DNA from: CAVQJU01 sp963754955
GTDB taxonomy: Bacteria; Acidobacteriota; Vicinamibacteria; Vicinamibacterales; CAVVIG01
Length of the DNA: 64,000 nt
Reading direction: 5' to 3'
Assembly (NCBI GenBank): GCA_963754955.1
Contig: CAVWHY010000003.1
Span: 372,001-436,000, forward strand
Shown: positions 10,913 to 21,676 of the stretch, in pieces
Layout of the letters: each line of letters begins with the position of its first letter
How positions within the stretch are numbered: the stretch's first letter is position 1
Made by a program: the position numbers and the translations under genes
Notes under the pieces: generated by a model
The model's database searches: none
The model's input: only the letters and a program-made list of their open reading frames with translations
What the model was told of the DNA's origin: nothing

Positions 10913-12811
10913 CTATTCTCCGCCCGTCATGCCGCCGCCGACGGCATCGGTGACGTGAACCGTTTTCTTCGCGACCTCGAAGCCTTCCTGCGCCAGCACG
11001 TCCTCGGTGACGCTGCGAGCGTCGATCGGCAGACCGCTGTAATGCAGGACGCTGCGCAGCTTCGCGCAGCGATCCGGCGTGAGCTCGAGCTTCATCAGCT
11101 GGCGCAGCTGCGCGTCGCGGTTCTGCTCGATGACGTACACGCGTTCGTGCGCGTCGATGAAGGCGTTCAGATCGTCGGTGAAGGGATACGCGCGAAGCCG
11201 GTAGTACGACGTCTTGACGTCGGTTTCCTCGCGCAGCTGGTCCCGGCTTTCGCCGATCGCCCAGTGCGACGTGCCGTAGCCGACGAAGCCGATCTTGGCG
11301 TCCGCCACCTGCTCGACGACCGCCGTCGGGACGAACTTGCGCGCCGTCTCGAACTTCCGCGCGAGGCGATCCATGTTGTTGACGTAGTCGTCCGGGCGCT
11401 CGCTGTACTGCGCCTTCGCGTTGTGACCCGACCCGCGCGTGAAATACGAGGGCATCCCATCGCCCGGGATCGTGCGATACGGGATGCCGTCGCCGTCGAC
11501 GTCCGCGTACCGGCCCCACGTGCCCAGTTCCTGGAGCTTCTCGGCCGTGAGCATCTTGCCGCGGTTGATCGGCTTGTCGGGATACTTGAAGCCGGACGAC
11601 ATCCAGTTGTTCATGCCCAGATCGAGATCGAGCATCACGAAGATCGGCGTCTGAAATTGTTCTGCCAGGTCGAACGCCTCGATGGCCATCTCGTAACACT
11701 CCTCGACGGAGGACGGGATGAGCATGATGTGCTTGGTGTCGCCGTGCGAGAGGAACGCGGTGGACAGCAGGTCGCCCTGCGCCGTGCGGGTCGGCAGGCC
11801 GGTCGACGGCCCGACGCGCTGCACGTCGAAGATGACCGCGGGCGTCTCCGCGTAGTACGCGAGGCCGGTGAACTCGCTCATCAGCGAGATGCCGGGACCT
11901 GCGGTCGCGGTCATCGAGCGCGCACCCGCCCAGCTCGCCCCGATCACCATGCCGAGCGACGCGATTTCGTCTTCCGCCTGGACGATCGCGAACGTCGCCT
12001 TCCCCGTCGCCTTGTCCATCCGGTACTTCTTCATGTACCCGATGAGCGATTCGCAGAGCGACGACGAGGGCGTGATCGGATACCACGCGACGACGGTGAC
12101 GCCGGCCATCATGCAGCCGATCGCCGCAGCCGCGTTGCCTTCGATCAGAATCTTCCCGGCCGTCTCGTTCATCGGCTCGAGGACGAACGGGTCCTGCTTG
12201 GGCAGGTTGGCTTCGGCGTAGTCCCAGCCGGCCTTCAGCGCGCCTGCGTTCAGGGCCACGGCCTTGGCCTTCTTGCCGAGCTGCTTGCCGAGCGCCTTTT
12301 CCATCAACGCCAGGTCGATGTTCAGCAGCTTCGCCATGATGCCGTCGTAAATCATGTTACGCACGAGGCGGCGGAGCTTGGCGTCCGGGCACACCGGAGC
12401 GACCAGCTTGTCGAATGGCACCGGGTAGAACACGACGTCGCTGCGCAGGGTGTTCAGCTTCAACGGCTCGTCGTAGACCACGGCGGCGCCGGGATCGAGC
12501 GTCAGTACGTCCTCTTTCGCCGTCTCAGGATTCATGGCGACGAGGAAGTCGACTTCCTTCTTGCGCGCGATATAGCCGCGCTTGCTCGCGCGAATCGTGT
12601 ACCACGTCGGGAGCCCGGCGATGTTCGACGGGAACATGTTTTTGCCCGACGCCGGGATGCCCATCAGGAGCAGGGACCGCAGCAGGACGATGTTGGCGGT
12701 CTGGCTACCGGAGCCGTTGACGGTCGCCACCTGGATACTGAAATCGTTGACGACCTGCTGCTTGTTGGCGGAACTCTGCTGCGTCTGAACCGCGAGATCA
12801 GTCGGAGACAT
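10913..12811 (-). CDS. korA: 2-oxoglutarate:ferredoxin oxidoreductase, fused gamma-alpha subunit
   Basis: 632 residues. The first part (about 20-200) is the gamma domain, with GSGSQTANIVLLRSLLLMGI and GLPTWYTIRASKRGYIARK. From about 225 it is the alpha/PYR domain (GNAAAAIGCMMAGVTVVAWY, PITPSSSLCESL, TATAGPGISLMSEF). This gamma-alpha fusion is a known KorA form. The extreme N-terminus is Gln/Ser-rich. It lies upstream of korB with a 2-base gap. The ORF is intact, without the insertions seen elsewhere. Confidence 0.9.
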   Translation of the reverse strand: MSPTDLAVQTQQSSANKQQVVNDFSIQVATVNGSGSQTANIVLLRSLLLMGIPASGKNMFPSNIAGLPTWYTIRASKRGYIARKKEVDFLVAMNPETAKEDVLTLDPGAAVVYDEPLKLNTLRSDVVFYPVPFDKLVAPVCPDAKLRRLVRNMIYDGIMAKLLNIDLALMEKALGKQLGKKAKAVALNAGALKAGWDYAEANLPKQDPFVLEPMNETAGKILIEGNAAAAIGCMMAGVTVVAWYPITPSSSLCESLIGYMKKYRMDKATGKATFAIVQAEDEIASLGMVIGASWAGARSMTATAGPGISLMSEFTGLAYYAETPAVIFDVQRVGPSTGLPTRTAQGDLLSTAFLSHGDTKHIMLIPSSVEECYEMAIEAFDLAEQFQTPIFVMLDLDLGMNNWMSSGFKYPDKPINRGKMLTAEKLQELGTWGRYADVDGDGIPYRTIPGDGMPSYFTRGSGHNAKAQYSERPDDYVNNMDRLARKFETARKFVPTAVVEQVADAKIGFVGYGTSHWAIGESRDQLREETDVKTSYYRLRAYPFTDDLNAFIDAHERVYVIEQNRDAQLRQLMKLELTPDRCAKLRSVLHYSGLPIDARSVTEDVLAQEGFEVAKKTVHVTDAVGGGMTGGE

Positions 12812-12813
12812 TC

Positions 12814-12841
12814 ATGAAGTCCTTACGATGAAGTCCTTACG
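12814..12841. repeat. 14-base direct tandem repeat upstream of korA
   Basis: ATGAAGTCCTTACG occurs twice without a gap, just upstream of the korA start. It may be a simple tandem duplication in the 5' untranslated region. Confidence 0.6.
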
Positions 12842-12943
12842 GGACATGACAATAGAGGGTCCACCCGGCCGTGTGATCGAGGCGGGACAACCAATGGGAG
12901 TATATCACGCAGGTACCACCAGCTCTGGTGGCGTGGGGCGGGT

Positions 12944-13819
12944 CTAGCGGCGGAGAACGGACTGAATCGCGGTGCCCATGTCTGCAGGGCTCTTCACAAC
13001 CGTGACGCCGGCGGCCGTCAGCGCCGTCATCTTTTCGGCGGCGGTTCCCTTGCCGCCCGCGATGATCGCGCCCGCGTGACCCATGCGCCGCCCCGGCGGC
13101 GCGGTCTGACCCGCGATGAACGCCACCACGGGTTTTTTGAAGTTCGCCTTGATCCAGGACGCGGCATCTTCTTCCGCGGTGCCGCCGATTTCCCCGATCA
13201 TGATGACCGCGTCCGTGTCGGGGTCCTCGCCGAACAGTTCCAGGGCGTCGATGTGGCTCGTGCCGATCAGCGGGTCGCCGCCGATGCCGATGCACGTCGT
13301 TTGCCCCATGCCGAGCCGGGTCAGCTGGTGGATGGCCTCGTAGGTGAGCGTCCCGCTCTTCGAGACGATCCCGATGCGTCCTTCCTTGCAGATGTGGCCG
13401 GGGATGATGCCCGCCTTCGCCTTCCCGGGTGAGATGAGCCCCGGGCAGTTCGGGCCGATCAGGCGCGTGCCGGGCCGCGACTTGAGGAACGTCATCGCGC
13501 GCATCATGTCGAAGGTGGGAATGCCCTCGGTGATGCAGACGACGAGCGCGATCGCCGCGTCGGCCGCCTCCATGACGGCATCGGCCGCAAACGGCGGCGG
13601 CACGAAAATCACCGACGCGTTCGCGCCGGTCGCTTTCACGGCATCGTGGACGGTGTCGAACACCGGCCACCCCTCGTGGGTGCTGCCGCCCTTGCCGGGC
13701 GTCACCCCGCCGACGACGGTGGTGCCGTAGGCGGCTGCCTGTTTGGCGTGAAACGTCCCCTCGCGGCCGGTCAGGCCCTGAACGATCAGCCGCGTCGACT
13801 TATCAATCAGTACGGACAT
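12944..13819 (-). CDS. sucD: Succinyl-CoA synthetase, alpha subunit
   Basis: 291 residues. Couples succinyl-CoA cleavage to ATP or GTP formation through a phospho-His. The N-terminal CoA-binding fold has IVQGLTGREGTFHAKQA and GGVTPGKGG. The phosphorylated His lies in GRRMGHAGAIIAGGKG. It follows sucC after a palindrome-filled gap of about 110 bases and is followed by korA-korB, so the 2-oxoglutarate to succinate branch is one block. Intact. Confidence 0.97.
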   Translation of the reverse strand: MSVLIDKSTRLIVQGLTGREGTFHAKQAAAYGTTVVGGVTPGKGGSTHEGWPVFDTVHDAVKATGANASVIFVPPPFAADAVMEAADAAIALVVCITEGIPTFDMMRAMTFLKSRPGTRLIGPNCPGLISPGKAKAGIIPGHICKEGRIGIVSKSGTLTYEAIHQLTRLGMGQTTCIGIGGDPLIGTSHIDALELFGEDPDTDAVIMIGEIGGTAEEDAASWIKANFKKPVVAFIAGQTAPPGRRMGHAGAIIAGGKGTAAEKMTALTAAGVTVVKSPADMGTAIQSVLRR

Positions 13820-13839
13820 AGCTCACTTCGAGGCCTGCT

Positions 13840-13922
13840 GTTCACGAAGTCACGAAGGTCACGAACTTTTTCTGTACCCAAGGCGCTTCGTGTTCTTCTT
13901 CTTCGTGTCTTCGTGATGAACA
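13840..13922. repeat. Imperfect palindrome of 'cacgaag' words, copy 2
   Basis: gttcacgaagtcacgaaggt on the left is mirrored by cttcgtgtcttcgtgatgaac on the right with a long spacer. It is the same family as 4352-4425 and again sits between two co-directional operon genes, sucC and sucD. Confidence 0.6.
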
Positions 13923-13930
13923 GCCGTTTG

Positions 13931-15091
13931 CTAACCAGCTAGCTTCACGACTTTGGCCGCCGCGTCGTCCATGCTGTCGGCCGTGGTGAGCTTCATCCCG
14001 CTGTCGCGGAGCAACTTCTTGCCTTCCTCGACGTTGGTGCCCTCCATACGGATCACGATCGGAACGGGGACGCCAAGCTCCTTCACGGCGGCGATCACGC
14101 CCTGGGCGAGCACGTCGCAGCGGAGGATGCCGCCGAAGATGTTGATGAGGACGGCCTTCACGTTCTTGTCCGACATCAGGATCTTGAAGGCGTTGCGGAT
14201 CTGCTCGGCATTCGCGCCGCCGCCGACGTCGAGGAAGTTGGCCGGTTCGCCGCCCGCCAGCTTGATGATGTCCATCGTCGCCATGGCGAGGCCCGCGCCG
14301 TTGACCATGCATCCGATGTTGCCGTCGAGATGGATGTAGTTCAGCGAGAACTTCGAGGCTTCGATTTCGAGCGGATCTTCCTCGCCGAGGTCGCGCAGTT
14401 CGCGGATATCCACGTGCCGGTACAGCGCGTTGTCGTCGAAATTCATCTTGGCGTCGAGCGCCAGCAGGTCGCCGGCGGCCGTGACCACCAGCGGGTTGAT
14501 TTCGACGAGCGTCGCGTCGTTGGCCAGAAACGCCTCGTAGAGCGACGTCGCCAGTTTGACGAACTTGTTCACCTGCGGACCGTCGAGACCGATCGCAAAC
14601 CCGATTTGCCGCGCCTCGAACGGCACGACGCCGACGCCCGGCTCGATGTAGACGCGCACGATCTTCTCGGGCGTCGAGGCGGCGACTTCCTCGATGTCCA
14701 TGCCGCCCGCGGCGCTCGCCATCATGACGGGTTTGCCCGCCGACCGGTCCAGCACCAGGCTCAGATACAGCTCGCGCGTCATCTGGAGGCCTTCTTCGAC
14801 GAGCACGCGGCCGACGACGCGGCCTTCGGGGCCGGTCTGGTGCGTCACGAGCGTCATGCCCAGCATGTCGCGTGCGATGCGCTCGGCATCGTCGGCCGAT
14901 CGCGCGAGTTTGACGCCGCCGCCTTTTCCGCGGCCGCCGGCGTGAATCTGCGCCTTGACGACGACGACGCTGCCGCCGAGGCGATGCGCGATCTCGCGCG
15001 CGTCGGCGGCGGTGGCCGCCACTTCCCCGCCCGGGACGGGAACGCCGTGGCGTTTGAGGATGGCTTTGGCTTGGTACTCGTGAATTTTCAT
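13931..15091 (-). CDS. sucC: Succinyl-CoA synthetase, beta subunit
   Basis: 386 residues with the ATP-grasp N-terminal domain (MKIHEYQAKAILKRHGVPVP, VVKAQIHAGGRGKGGGVKLA) and the C-terminal domain with GGGANAEQIRNAF and INIFGGILRCDVLAQG. The start chosen is the canonical MKIHEYQ Met. Intact. It lies upstream of sucD and is divergent from sdhC, with 114 bases between that must hold both promoters. Confidence 0.97.
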   Translation of the reverse strand: MKIHEYQAKAILKRHGVPVPGGEVAATAADAREIAHRLGGSVVVVKAQIHAGGRGKGGGVKLARSADDAERIARDMLGMTLVTHQTGPEGRVVGRVLVEEGLQMTRELYLSLVLDRSAGKPVMMASAAGGMDIEEVAASTPEKIVRVYIEPGVGVVPFEARQIGFAIGLDGPQVNKFVKLATSLYEAFLANDATLVEINPLVVTAAGDLLALDAKMNFDDNALYRHVDIRELRDLGEEDPLEIEASKFSLNYIHLDGNIGCMVNGAGLAMATMDIIKLAGGEPANFLDVGGGANAEQIRNAFKILMSDKNVKAVLINIFGGILRCDVLAQGVIAAVKELGVPVPIVIRMEGTNVEEGKKLLRDSGMKLTTADSMDDAAAKVVKLAG

Positions 15092-15205
15092 GCCGGCAAG
15101 CGACTGATAGTAATCCGCCGCTGAGCGGATCGTCAAACACGTACTGGCGCAGGGGCTCTCATCGCACTCGACAGACACCGCAAGGCGATACTAAACTTCC
15201 CGTAC

Positions 15206-15885
15206 ATGGCCACACGCTTACGTGTCTTCAGTTCGTCCGTCGGGACGAAACTCGTCATCGGCGTCACCGGCTTTCTTCTTTTCCTCTATCTCCTCATTCA
15301 TATCGGCGGCAACCTTCTCGTCTTCTTTGGTCCCGACGTCTTCAACCGGTACGCGTACATCATGGAGGAGCAGAACGCGCTGCTCCCGGCGATCGAGCTC
15401 GGACTGCTCGCGGTGGTTCTGATTCACGTGTTCAAGACGGTCGGGATGTTCTTCGGCAACCAGCAGGCGCGGCCCGTCAGCTACGAGAAGAAGCGGTACG
15501 CCGGCGGGCGAAGCCGGAAGTCGCTCGCCTCCTCCACCATGATCGTGTCCGGCATCTGGCTGCTCGTGTTCATGGTGGTCCACACCAAGGCGTTCAGGTT
15601 CTCGCCAACGTATGAATGGCCCGGCGGGGGGCGGGACCTGTACCGCCAGGAAATGGAGAACCTCTCCAACCCCTTCGTGGTGGCCTTCTACGTCCTCAGC
15701 ATGGTCGTCGTCGGCTCGCACCTGTGGCACGGCATCACGAGCGCCCTCCAATCGCTCGGCGTGAGCCAGCCTAAGTGGACCCCCCGGCTGCTGGTGGCCG
15801 GCAAGGTTGTCGCCGTGCTGATTGCCGGCTCGTTCATCGTCATCGCGGTATGGGCCTACATGACCCAGGGTGGGCGGGTGCGCGT

Positions 15886-15889
<4 letters not shown>
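15206..15889 (+). CDS. sdhC: Succinate dehydrogenase cytochrome b558 subunit
   Basis: 227-residue membrane subunit of the SdhC/FrdC b558 type (five helices, diheme, one protein in place of SdhC plus SdhD). Hydrophobic helices lie at about 12-40, 62-82, 108-127, 160-180 and 198-220. Candidate haem His residues occur in LLIHIGG, VLIHVFK, MVVHTKAF and GSHLWHGI. The start of the sdhA ATG overlaps its stop as ATGA. It is the first gene of sdhCAB. Confidence 0.93.
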
Positions 15890-17795
<1,906 letters not shown>

Positions 17796-17799
<4 letters not shown>

Positions 17800-18545
17800 G
17801 GCTCAACCTCAAGATCTGGCGCCAGGCGGGGCCGACCGCCGCGGGACGCCTCGAAGATTACGTCGCCGACCACGTGTCGCCCGACATGTCGTTTCTCGAA
17901 ATGCTCGACGTCGTGAACGAGGGCCTGGTCAAGAGCGGCAAGGACGCCATCGCCTTCGACTCGGACTGCCGCGAAGGCATCTGCGGCATGTGCAGCCTCG
18001 TGGTGAACGGCGTCGCTCATGGGCCCGACCGCGGCACGACGGTCTGCCAGCTTCACATGCGCCGGTTCAAGGACGGCGACACGATCATCATCGAGCCGTG
18101 GCGGGCGAAAGCCTTCCCCGTCGTCAAGGATCTCGTCGTGGATCGCAGCGCGTTCGACCGCATCATCGCGGCCGGCGGCTATGTCTCGGTGAACTGCGGC
18201 GGCGCGCCGGACGGCAATGCCATCCTGGTCGCGAAGGAAATGTCGGACCTCGCCATGGATGCCGCCGCCTGCATCGGGTGCGGCGCGTGCGTGGCCGCCT
18301 GCAAGAACGCATCGGCGCACCTGTTCATGGCCGCCAAGATCTCGCACCTCGCGCTCCTGCCGCAGGGACAGATCGAGCGCGGCACGCGTGTCGTGTCGAT
18401 GATCGACCAGGCCGACGCGGAGGGTTTCGGCAGCTGCTCGAACGAAGGCGAATGCGAAGCGGTGTGTCCGAAGGAGATTCCGATCTCCAATATCGCGCGG
18501 ATGACGCGGGAGTACGTGAAAGCGGCCGTCACGCGCCGGCGATGA
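17796..18545 (+). CDS. sdhB: Succinate dehydrogenase iron-sulfur subunit
   Basis: 249 residues. The N-terminal [2Fe-2S] ferredoxin domain has CREGICGMCS plus a later Cys. The C-terminal domain has CIGCGACVAACKN and CEAVCPKEIPI for the [4Fe-4S] and [3Fe-4S] clusters. It starts at GTG overlapping the sdhA stop. This completes a soluble head (SdhAB) on the b558 anchor. Intact. Confidence 0.97.
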
Positions 18546-18560
18546 CGCCGCGGTAAGGGA

Positions 18561-19751
18561 ATGAGCGCGACACACCCGGTCTTCGCGATCGGCGCGCTCA
18601 CGCTCAGCCTGCTCACGGCCTGGTTGGTCGCCCGGCTCTCGCCCGCGCCCTCCCCGAAGCGCTACGACTCCCTCGACGGCCTGCGCGGCCTGCTCGCCAT
18701 CCTGGTGATGATCGCCCACGCCTCGGCGTGGCGGCTCTACGCAATGACGGGCGAATGGACGGTGCCGCCCTCGAGGCTGTACACCCATTTCGCGCAGAGC
18801 AGCGTGGCCCTGTTTTTCATGATCACGGCCTTCCTGTTTGGCTCGAAGCTGCTCGAAAGCGGCGAGCGCCCGGTCGACTGGCTCCGGCTGTATGTGTCGC
18901 GAGCGCTCCGTGTCATGCCGCTGTATTTCTCGTTCGTCGCGGTCATGGTTGCCGTCGCGATCGGCTCGTCCGGCCTGGCGCTTCATGAGAGTCTTCCTCG
19001 GTTCGGCCTCGACATCGCCCACTGGCTCGCATTCACCGTCGGCGGCATGCCCGCGCTGAATGAATTTCCGGCGCAAATCGTCGGCGGCGCAACCTGGTCT
19101 CTTCCGTACGAGTGGTGGTTTTACCTGGCACTGCCGCTGATGGGTCTCCTGCTGGGACGTCAGCGCCAGCCAGTTCCGCTCGTCGTCGCCAGTGCGATCG
19201 CGACGGCGCTCGCGTGTGCCTGGATCACATGGCGCGGCGGCTGGTCGAACGTGCTCACGTTTTCCGGGGGAGCACTGGCGGCGATCCTGGTCCGTGAACA
19301 ACGCGCGCGCGCCATCGCACGCCACCTGGCGTGTGCGGTCCTCGCACTGATGGCGCTGGCCGCCGCAACCCGGACCGCTCCAGGGCAACCGCTGTCGACG
19401 CTGTTGCTGATCGTCGCTTTCGTCATCATCGCGTCGGGCAACACGCTGTTCGGCCTGCTGGACAGCGCGCCTCTTCGCACGCTCGGCGCCATGAGCTACA
19501 GCGTCTACCTTCTCCACGGGCTGGTGCTCTACGTGGCGTTTTCAGCGCTCGGCCGGGGCGTCGCCGGGCATCTCACCCCGCTGCAGCACTGGCTTGTCGC
19601 GTGGGGCTGTGTGCCCGTTGTCGTTGGGCTCTGCCATCTGACCTTCCGCGCGATCGAGTCGCCGGCCATGGCAGCGGTCAACGCGACCACTTCCCGGGTG
19701 CGCGCGATGGTCGGCGACGCACCCGTCAGCACCGCCATAGCAGGCCGGTAA
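18561..19751 (+). CDS. Acyltransferase 3 family membrane protein
   Basis: 396 residues with about ten hydrophobic helices. The family hallmarks are SLDGLRGLLAILVMIAHAS (Arg and the active-site-type His in the first helices) and YSVYLLHGLVLYVA near the C-terminus. Such proteins O-acylate surface polysaccharides, lipids or small molecules. The substrate cannot be told here. It begins 15 bases after sdhB but has no metabolic link to it, and the metallo-hydrolase follows after 66 bases. Confidence 0.85.
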   Translation: MSATHPVFAIGALTLSLLTAWLVARLSPAPSPKRYDSLDGLRGLLAILVMIAHASAWRLYAMTGEWTVPPSRLYTHFAQSSVALFFMITAFLFGSKLLESGERPVDWLRLYVSRALRVMPLYFSFVAVMVAVAIGSSGLALHESLPRFGLDIAHWLAFTVGGMPALNEFPAQIVGGATWSLPYEWWFYLALPLMGLLLGRQRQPVPLVVASAIATALACAWITWRGGWSNVLTFSGGALAAILVREQRARAIARHLACAVLALMALAAATRTAPGQPLSTLLLIVAFVIIASGNTLFGLLDSAPLRTLGAMSYSVYLLHGLVLYVAFSALGRGVAGHLTPLQHWLVAWGCVPVVVGLCHLTFRAIESPAMAAVNATTSRVRAMVGDAPVSTAIAGR

Positions 19752-19817
19752 CCTCGCCGTGTGGTCTGCGGCCGATCCGGTGGCGCGCGGGTGTAGACTG
19801 CACGTCGTCAGGCGCTT

Positions 19818-20657
19818 ATGAGAACCCACATCGCAGCCGCCGCTCTGTTGACCGCAATCGCCCTGAACGCCGCTCCTCTGCGGGCGCAGGGCAACCCCGA
19901 CTGGCACCGCGAGATACCGGGGTTCAAGATCGCCGGCAACCTTTATTACGTCGGCACCGCCGATCTGGCCGTCTACCTGGTGAATACGCCGCAAGGCAAC
20001 ATCCTCATCAACTCCGATTTCAAGGAGGATGTGCCCGCCATCAAGAAGGCCATCGCGCAGATCGGCTTCAAGTACACCGACACGAAGATCATCCTGATCA
20101 GCCACGCCCATGGTGATCACGACGAAGCGACGGGCGTCATTCAAAAGGAAACCGGCGCGAAGCTGATGGTCATGGAGGGCGACGTCGCGGAGGAGCAGAG
20201 CACGGCTCCGGGCCGGCCGGGCGCTCACGTCGATCGGACGCTGCGCGACGGCGACACAGTCGAACTCGGTGGCACCAGGCTCGTGGCACACCTGACACCG
20301 GGTCATACGAAGGGCTGCACCACCTGGACGCTGCAGGTGCCGGACGGCGGACGCACGCTGAACGCCGTCATCATCGGCAGCCCGAACGTGAACCCGGGCT
20401 ACGTTCTGGTCGGCAACACGAACTACCCGCAGATCGCCGAGGATTACGTCAAGACGTTCGCGGTCCTCAAGGCCCTGCCCTGCGACCTCTTTCTCGGCGC
20501 GCACGGCGGCTATTTCGGGCTGGCGGCGAAGTATCCGAAGCTGAATGCGGGCGGCCCGAACCCGTTCATCGACCCAGCCGGCTATAAGGCCTATGTCGAA
20601 GAACGGGATCAGGCATTTCGGAAGGAATGGGCGCGCCAGAAAGCGCTTAAACCTTAA
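19818..20657 (+). CDS. Subclass B3-like metallo-beta-lactamase fold hydrolase, secreted
   Basis: 279 residues with a signal peptide ending near LRAQ (about residue 24). Zinc motif His96-x-His98-x-Asp100-His101 (HAHGDHD), His163 (PGHTKG) and His229 (GAHGGYF) match the B3 pattern H116/H118/D120/H121/H196/H263. There is no Cys at the B1/B2 Cys221 position. B3 enzymes hydrolyse penicillins, cephalosporins and carbapenems in the periplasm, but many chromosomal environmental members have unknown substrates. No regulator gene is adjacent. The 3' end overlaps mdh convergently by 11 bases. Confidence 0.88.
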   Translation: MRTHIAAAALLTAIALNAAPLRAQGNPDWHREIPGFKIAGNLYYVGTADLAVYLVNTPQGNILINSDFKEDVPAIKKAIAQIGFKYTDTKIILISHAHGDHDEATGVIQKETGAKLMVMEGDVAEEQSTAPGRPGAHVDRTLRDGDTVELGGTRLVAHLTPGHTKGCTTWTLQVPDGGRTLNAVIIGSPNVNPGYVLVGNTNYPQIAEDYVKTFAVLKALPCDLFLGAHGGYFGLAAKYPKLNAGGPNPFIDPAGYKAYVEERDQAFRKEWARQKALKP

Positions 20658-21573
20658 TCACATCCACCAGTTCCTTGACAGCCGCCGCGGACTTCTTGAA
20701 TGCGGCGTCCTCCTCCGGCGTGAGCTTGATCTCGATGATCTTCTCGAGGCCCCTGGCGCCGAGCTTGCACGGCACGCCGACAAAGAGATCGCGGACGCCG
20801 TACTCCCCCTGGAGGAACACCGAACACGGCAGGATCTTCCGCTTGTCGAGCAGGATCGCCTCGACCATCTCGACGACCGATGCGCCGGGCGCGTACCAGG
20901 CGCTGGTCCCAACGAGCTCGGTGATCTCGAGTCCGCCGCGCGCCGTCCGCGCGCAGATCTTCTCGATCGTGGCCTTGTCCATCAGCTCCGTGATCGGGAC
21001 GCCGGCGACGGTCGAATAACGCGGCAGCGGCACCATCGTGTCGCCATGGCCGCCGAGGACGAATGCATGAACGTTGTCCACCGACACGTTCAGTTCCTTG
21101 GCGATGAACGAGCGCATGCGCGCGCTGTCGAGGACGCCGGCCATGCCGATGACCCGTTCGCGCGGCAGCCTGGACAGCTTGTAGACGGCCTGCGCCATCG
21201 CGTCGAGCGGGTTGGAGACAACGATGATGATGGCGTTTGGTGAGTGTTTCACTACCTGCGTGGTGACGGTCTCCATGATCTTGTAGTTGACGTTCAGGAG
21301 GTCGTCGCGGCTCATGCCGGGCTTGCGGGGCATGCCCGACGTGATCACGACGAGGTCGGAGTTGGCGCTCTCGGCGTAATCGCCCGTGCCAATAACCCGG
21401 GCATCCGATCCCCACACGGGGCACGCCTCGAACATGTCGAGGGCCACGCCCTCCGCCTTCTTGTCGGCGATGTCGATCACCACGACGTCGGCGAGCTGCT
21501 TGTCCGCGACGCCCCGAGCCACCGTGGCGCCCACGTTCCCCGCGCCGCCTACTACTGTCACTTTGCGATTCAT
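20647..21573 (-). CDS. mdh: Malate dehydrogenase (lactate/malate dehydrogenase family)
   Basis: 308 residues. Oxidises malate to oxaloacetate with NAD. N-terminal Rossmann motif VTVVGGAGNVGATVARG; substrate-binding Arg in SGMPRKPGMSRDDLL; catalytic His in FVLGGHGDTMVPL. GMSRDDLL, with Arg rather than Gln at the specificity loop, indicates malate. Intact. icd follows upstream on the same strand across a palindromic gap, so the two are probably cotranscribed. Confidence 0.96.
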   Translation of the reverse strand: MNRKVTVVGGAGNVGATVARGVADKQLADVVVIDIADKKAEGVALDMFEACPVWGSDARVIGTGDYAESANSDLVVITSGMPRKPGMSRDDLLNVNYKIMETVTTQVVKHSPNAIIIVVSNPLDAMAQAVYKLSRLPRERVIGMAGVLDSARMRSFIAKELNVSVDNVHAFVLGGHGDTMVPLPRYSTVAGVPITELMDKATIEKICARTARGGLEITELVGTSAWYAPGASVVEMVEAILLDKRKILPCSVFLQGEYGVRDLFVGVPCKLGARGLEKIIEIKLTPEEDAAFKKSAAAVKELVDVIKV

Positions 21574-21597
21574 GTCCGCTCCTCTTCACAAACGATC

Positions 21598-21668
21598 AAC
21601 ACAGAGCACGCGGAGCACACTGAGTATTAGCAGCTCTCTGCGTGCTTTGCGTGCTCTGCGTTGTACGT
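21598..21668. repeat. Imperfect palindrome of 'gagcacgc' words, copy 2
   Basis: aacacagagcacgcggagca is mirrored by gtgctttgcgtgctctgcgtt. It is the same family as 9044-9135 and lies between icd and mdh. Confidence 0.6.
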
Positions 21669-21676
21669 CGTCTCTT

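Noticed and set aside
10955..12817. 620-codon open frame on the plus strand opposite korA
   Set aside because: It is the antisense shadow of an intact, well-conserved gene in GC-rich DNA, and its product is Arg/Asp/His-rich with no family features.
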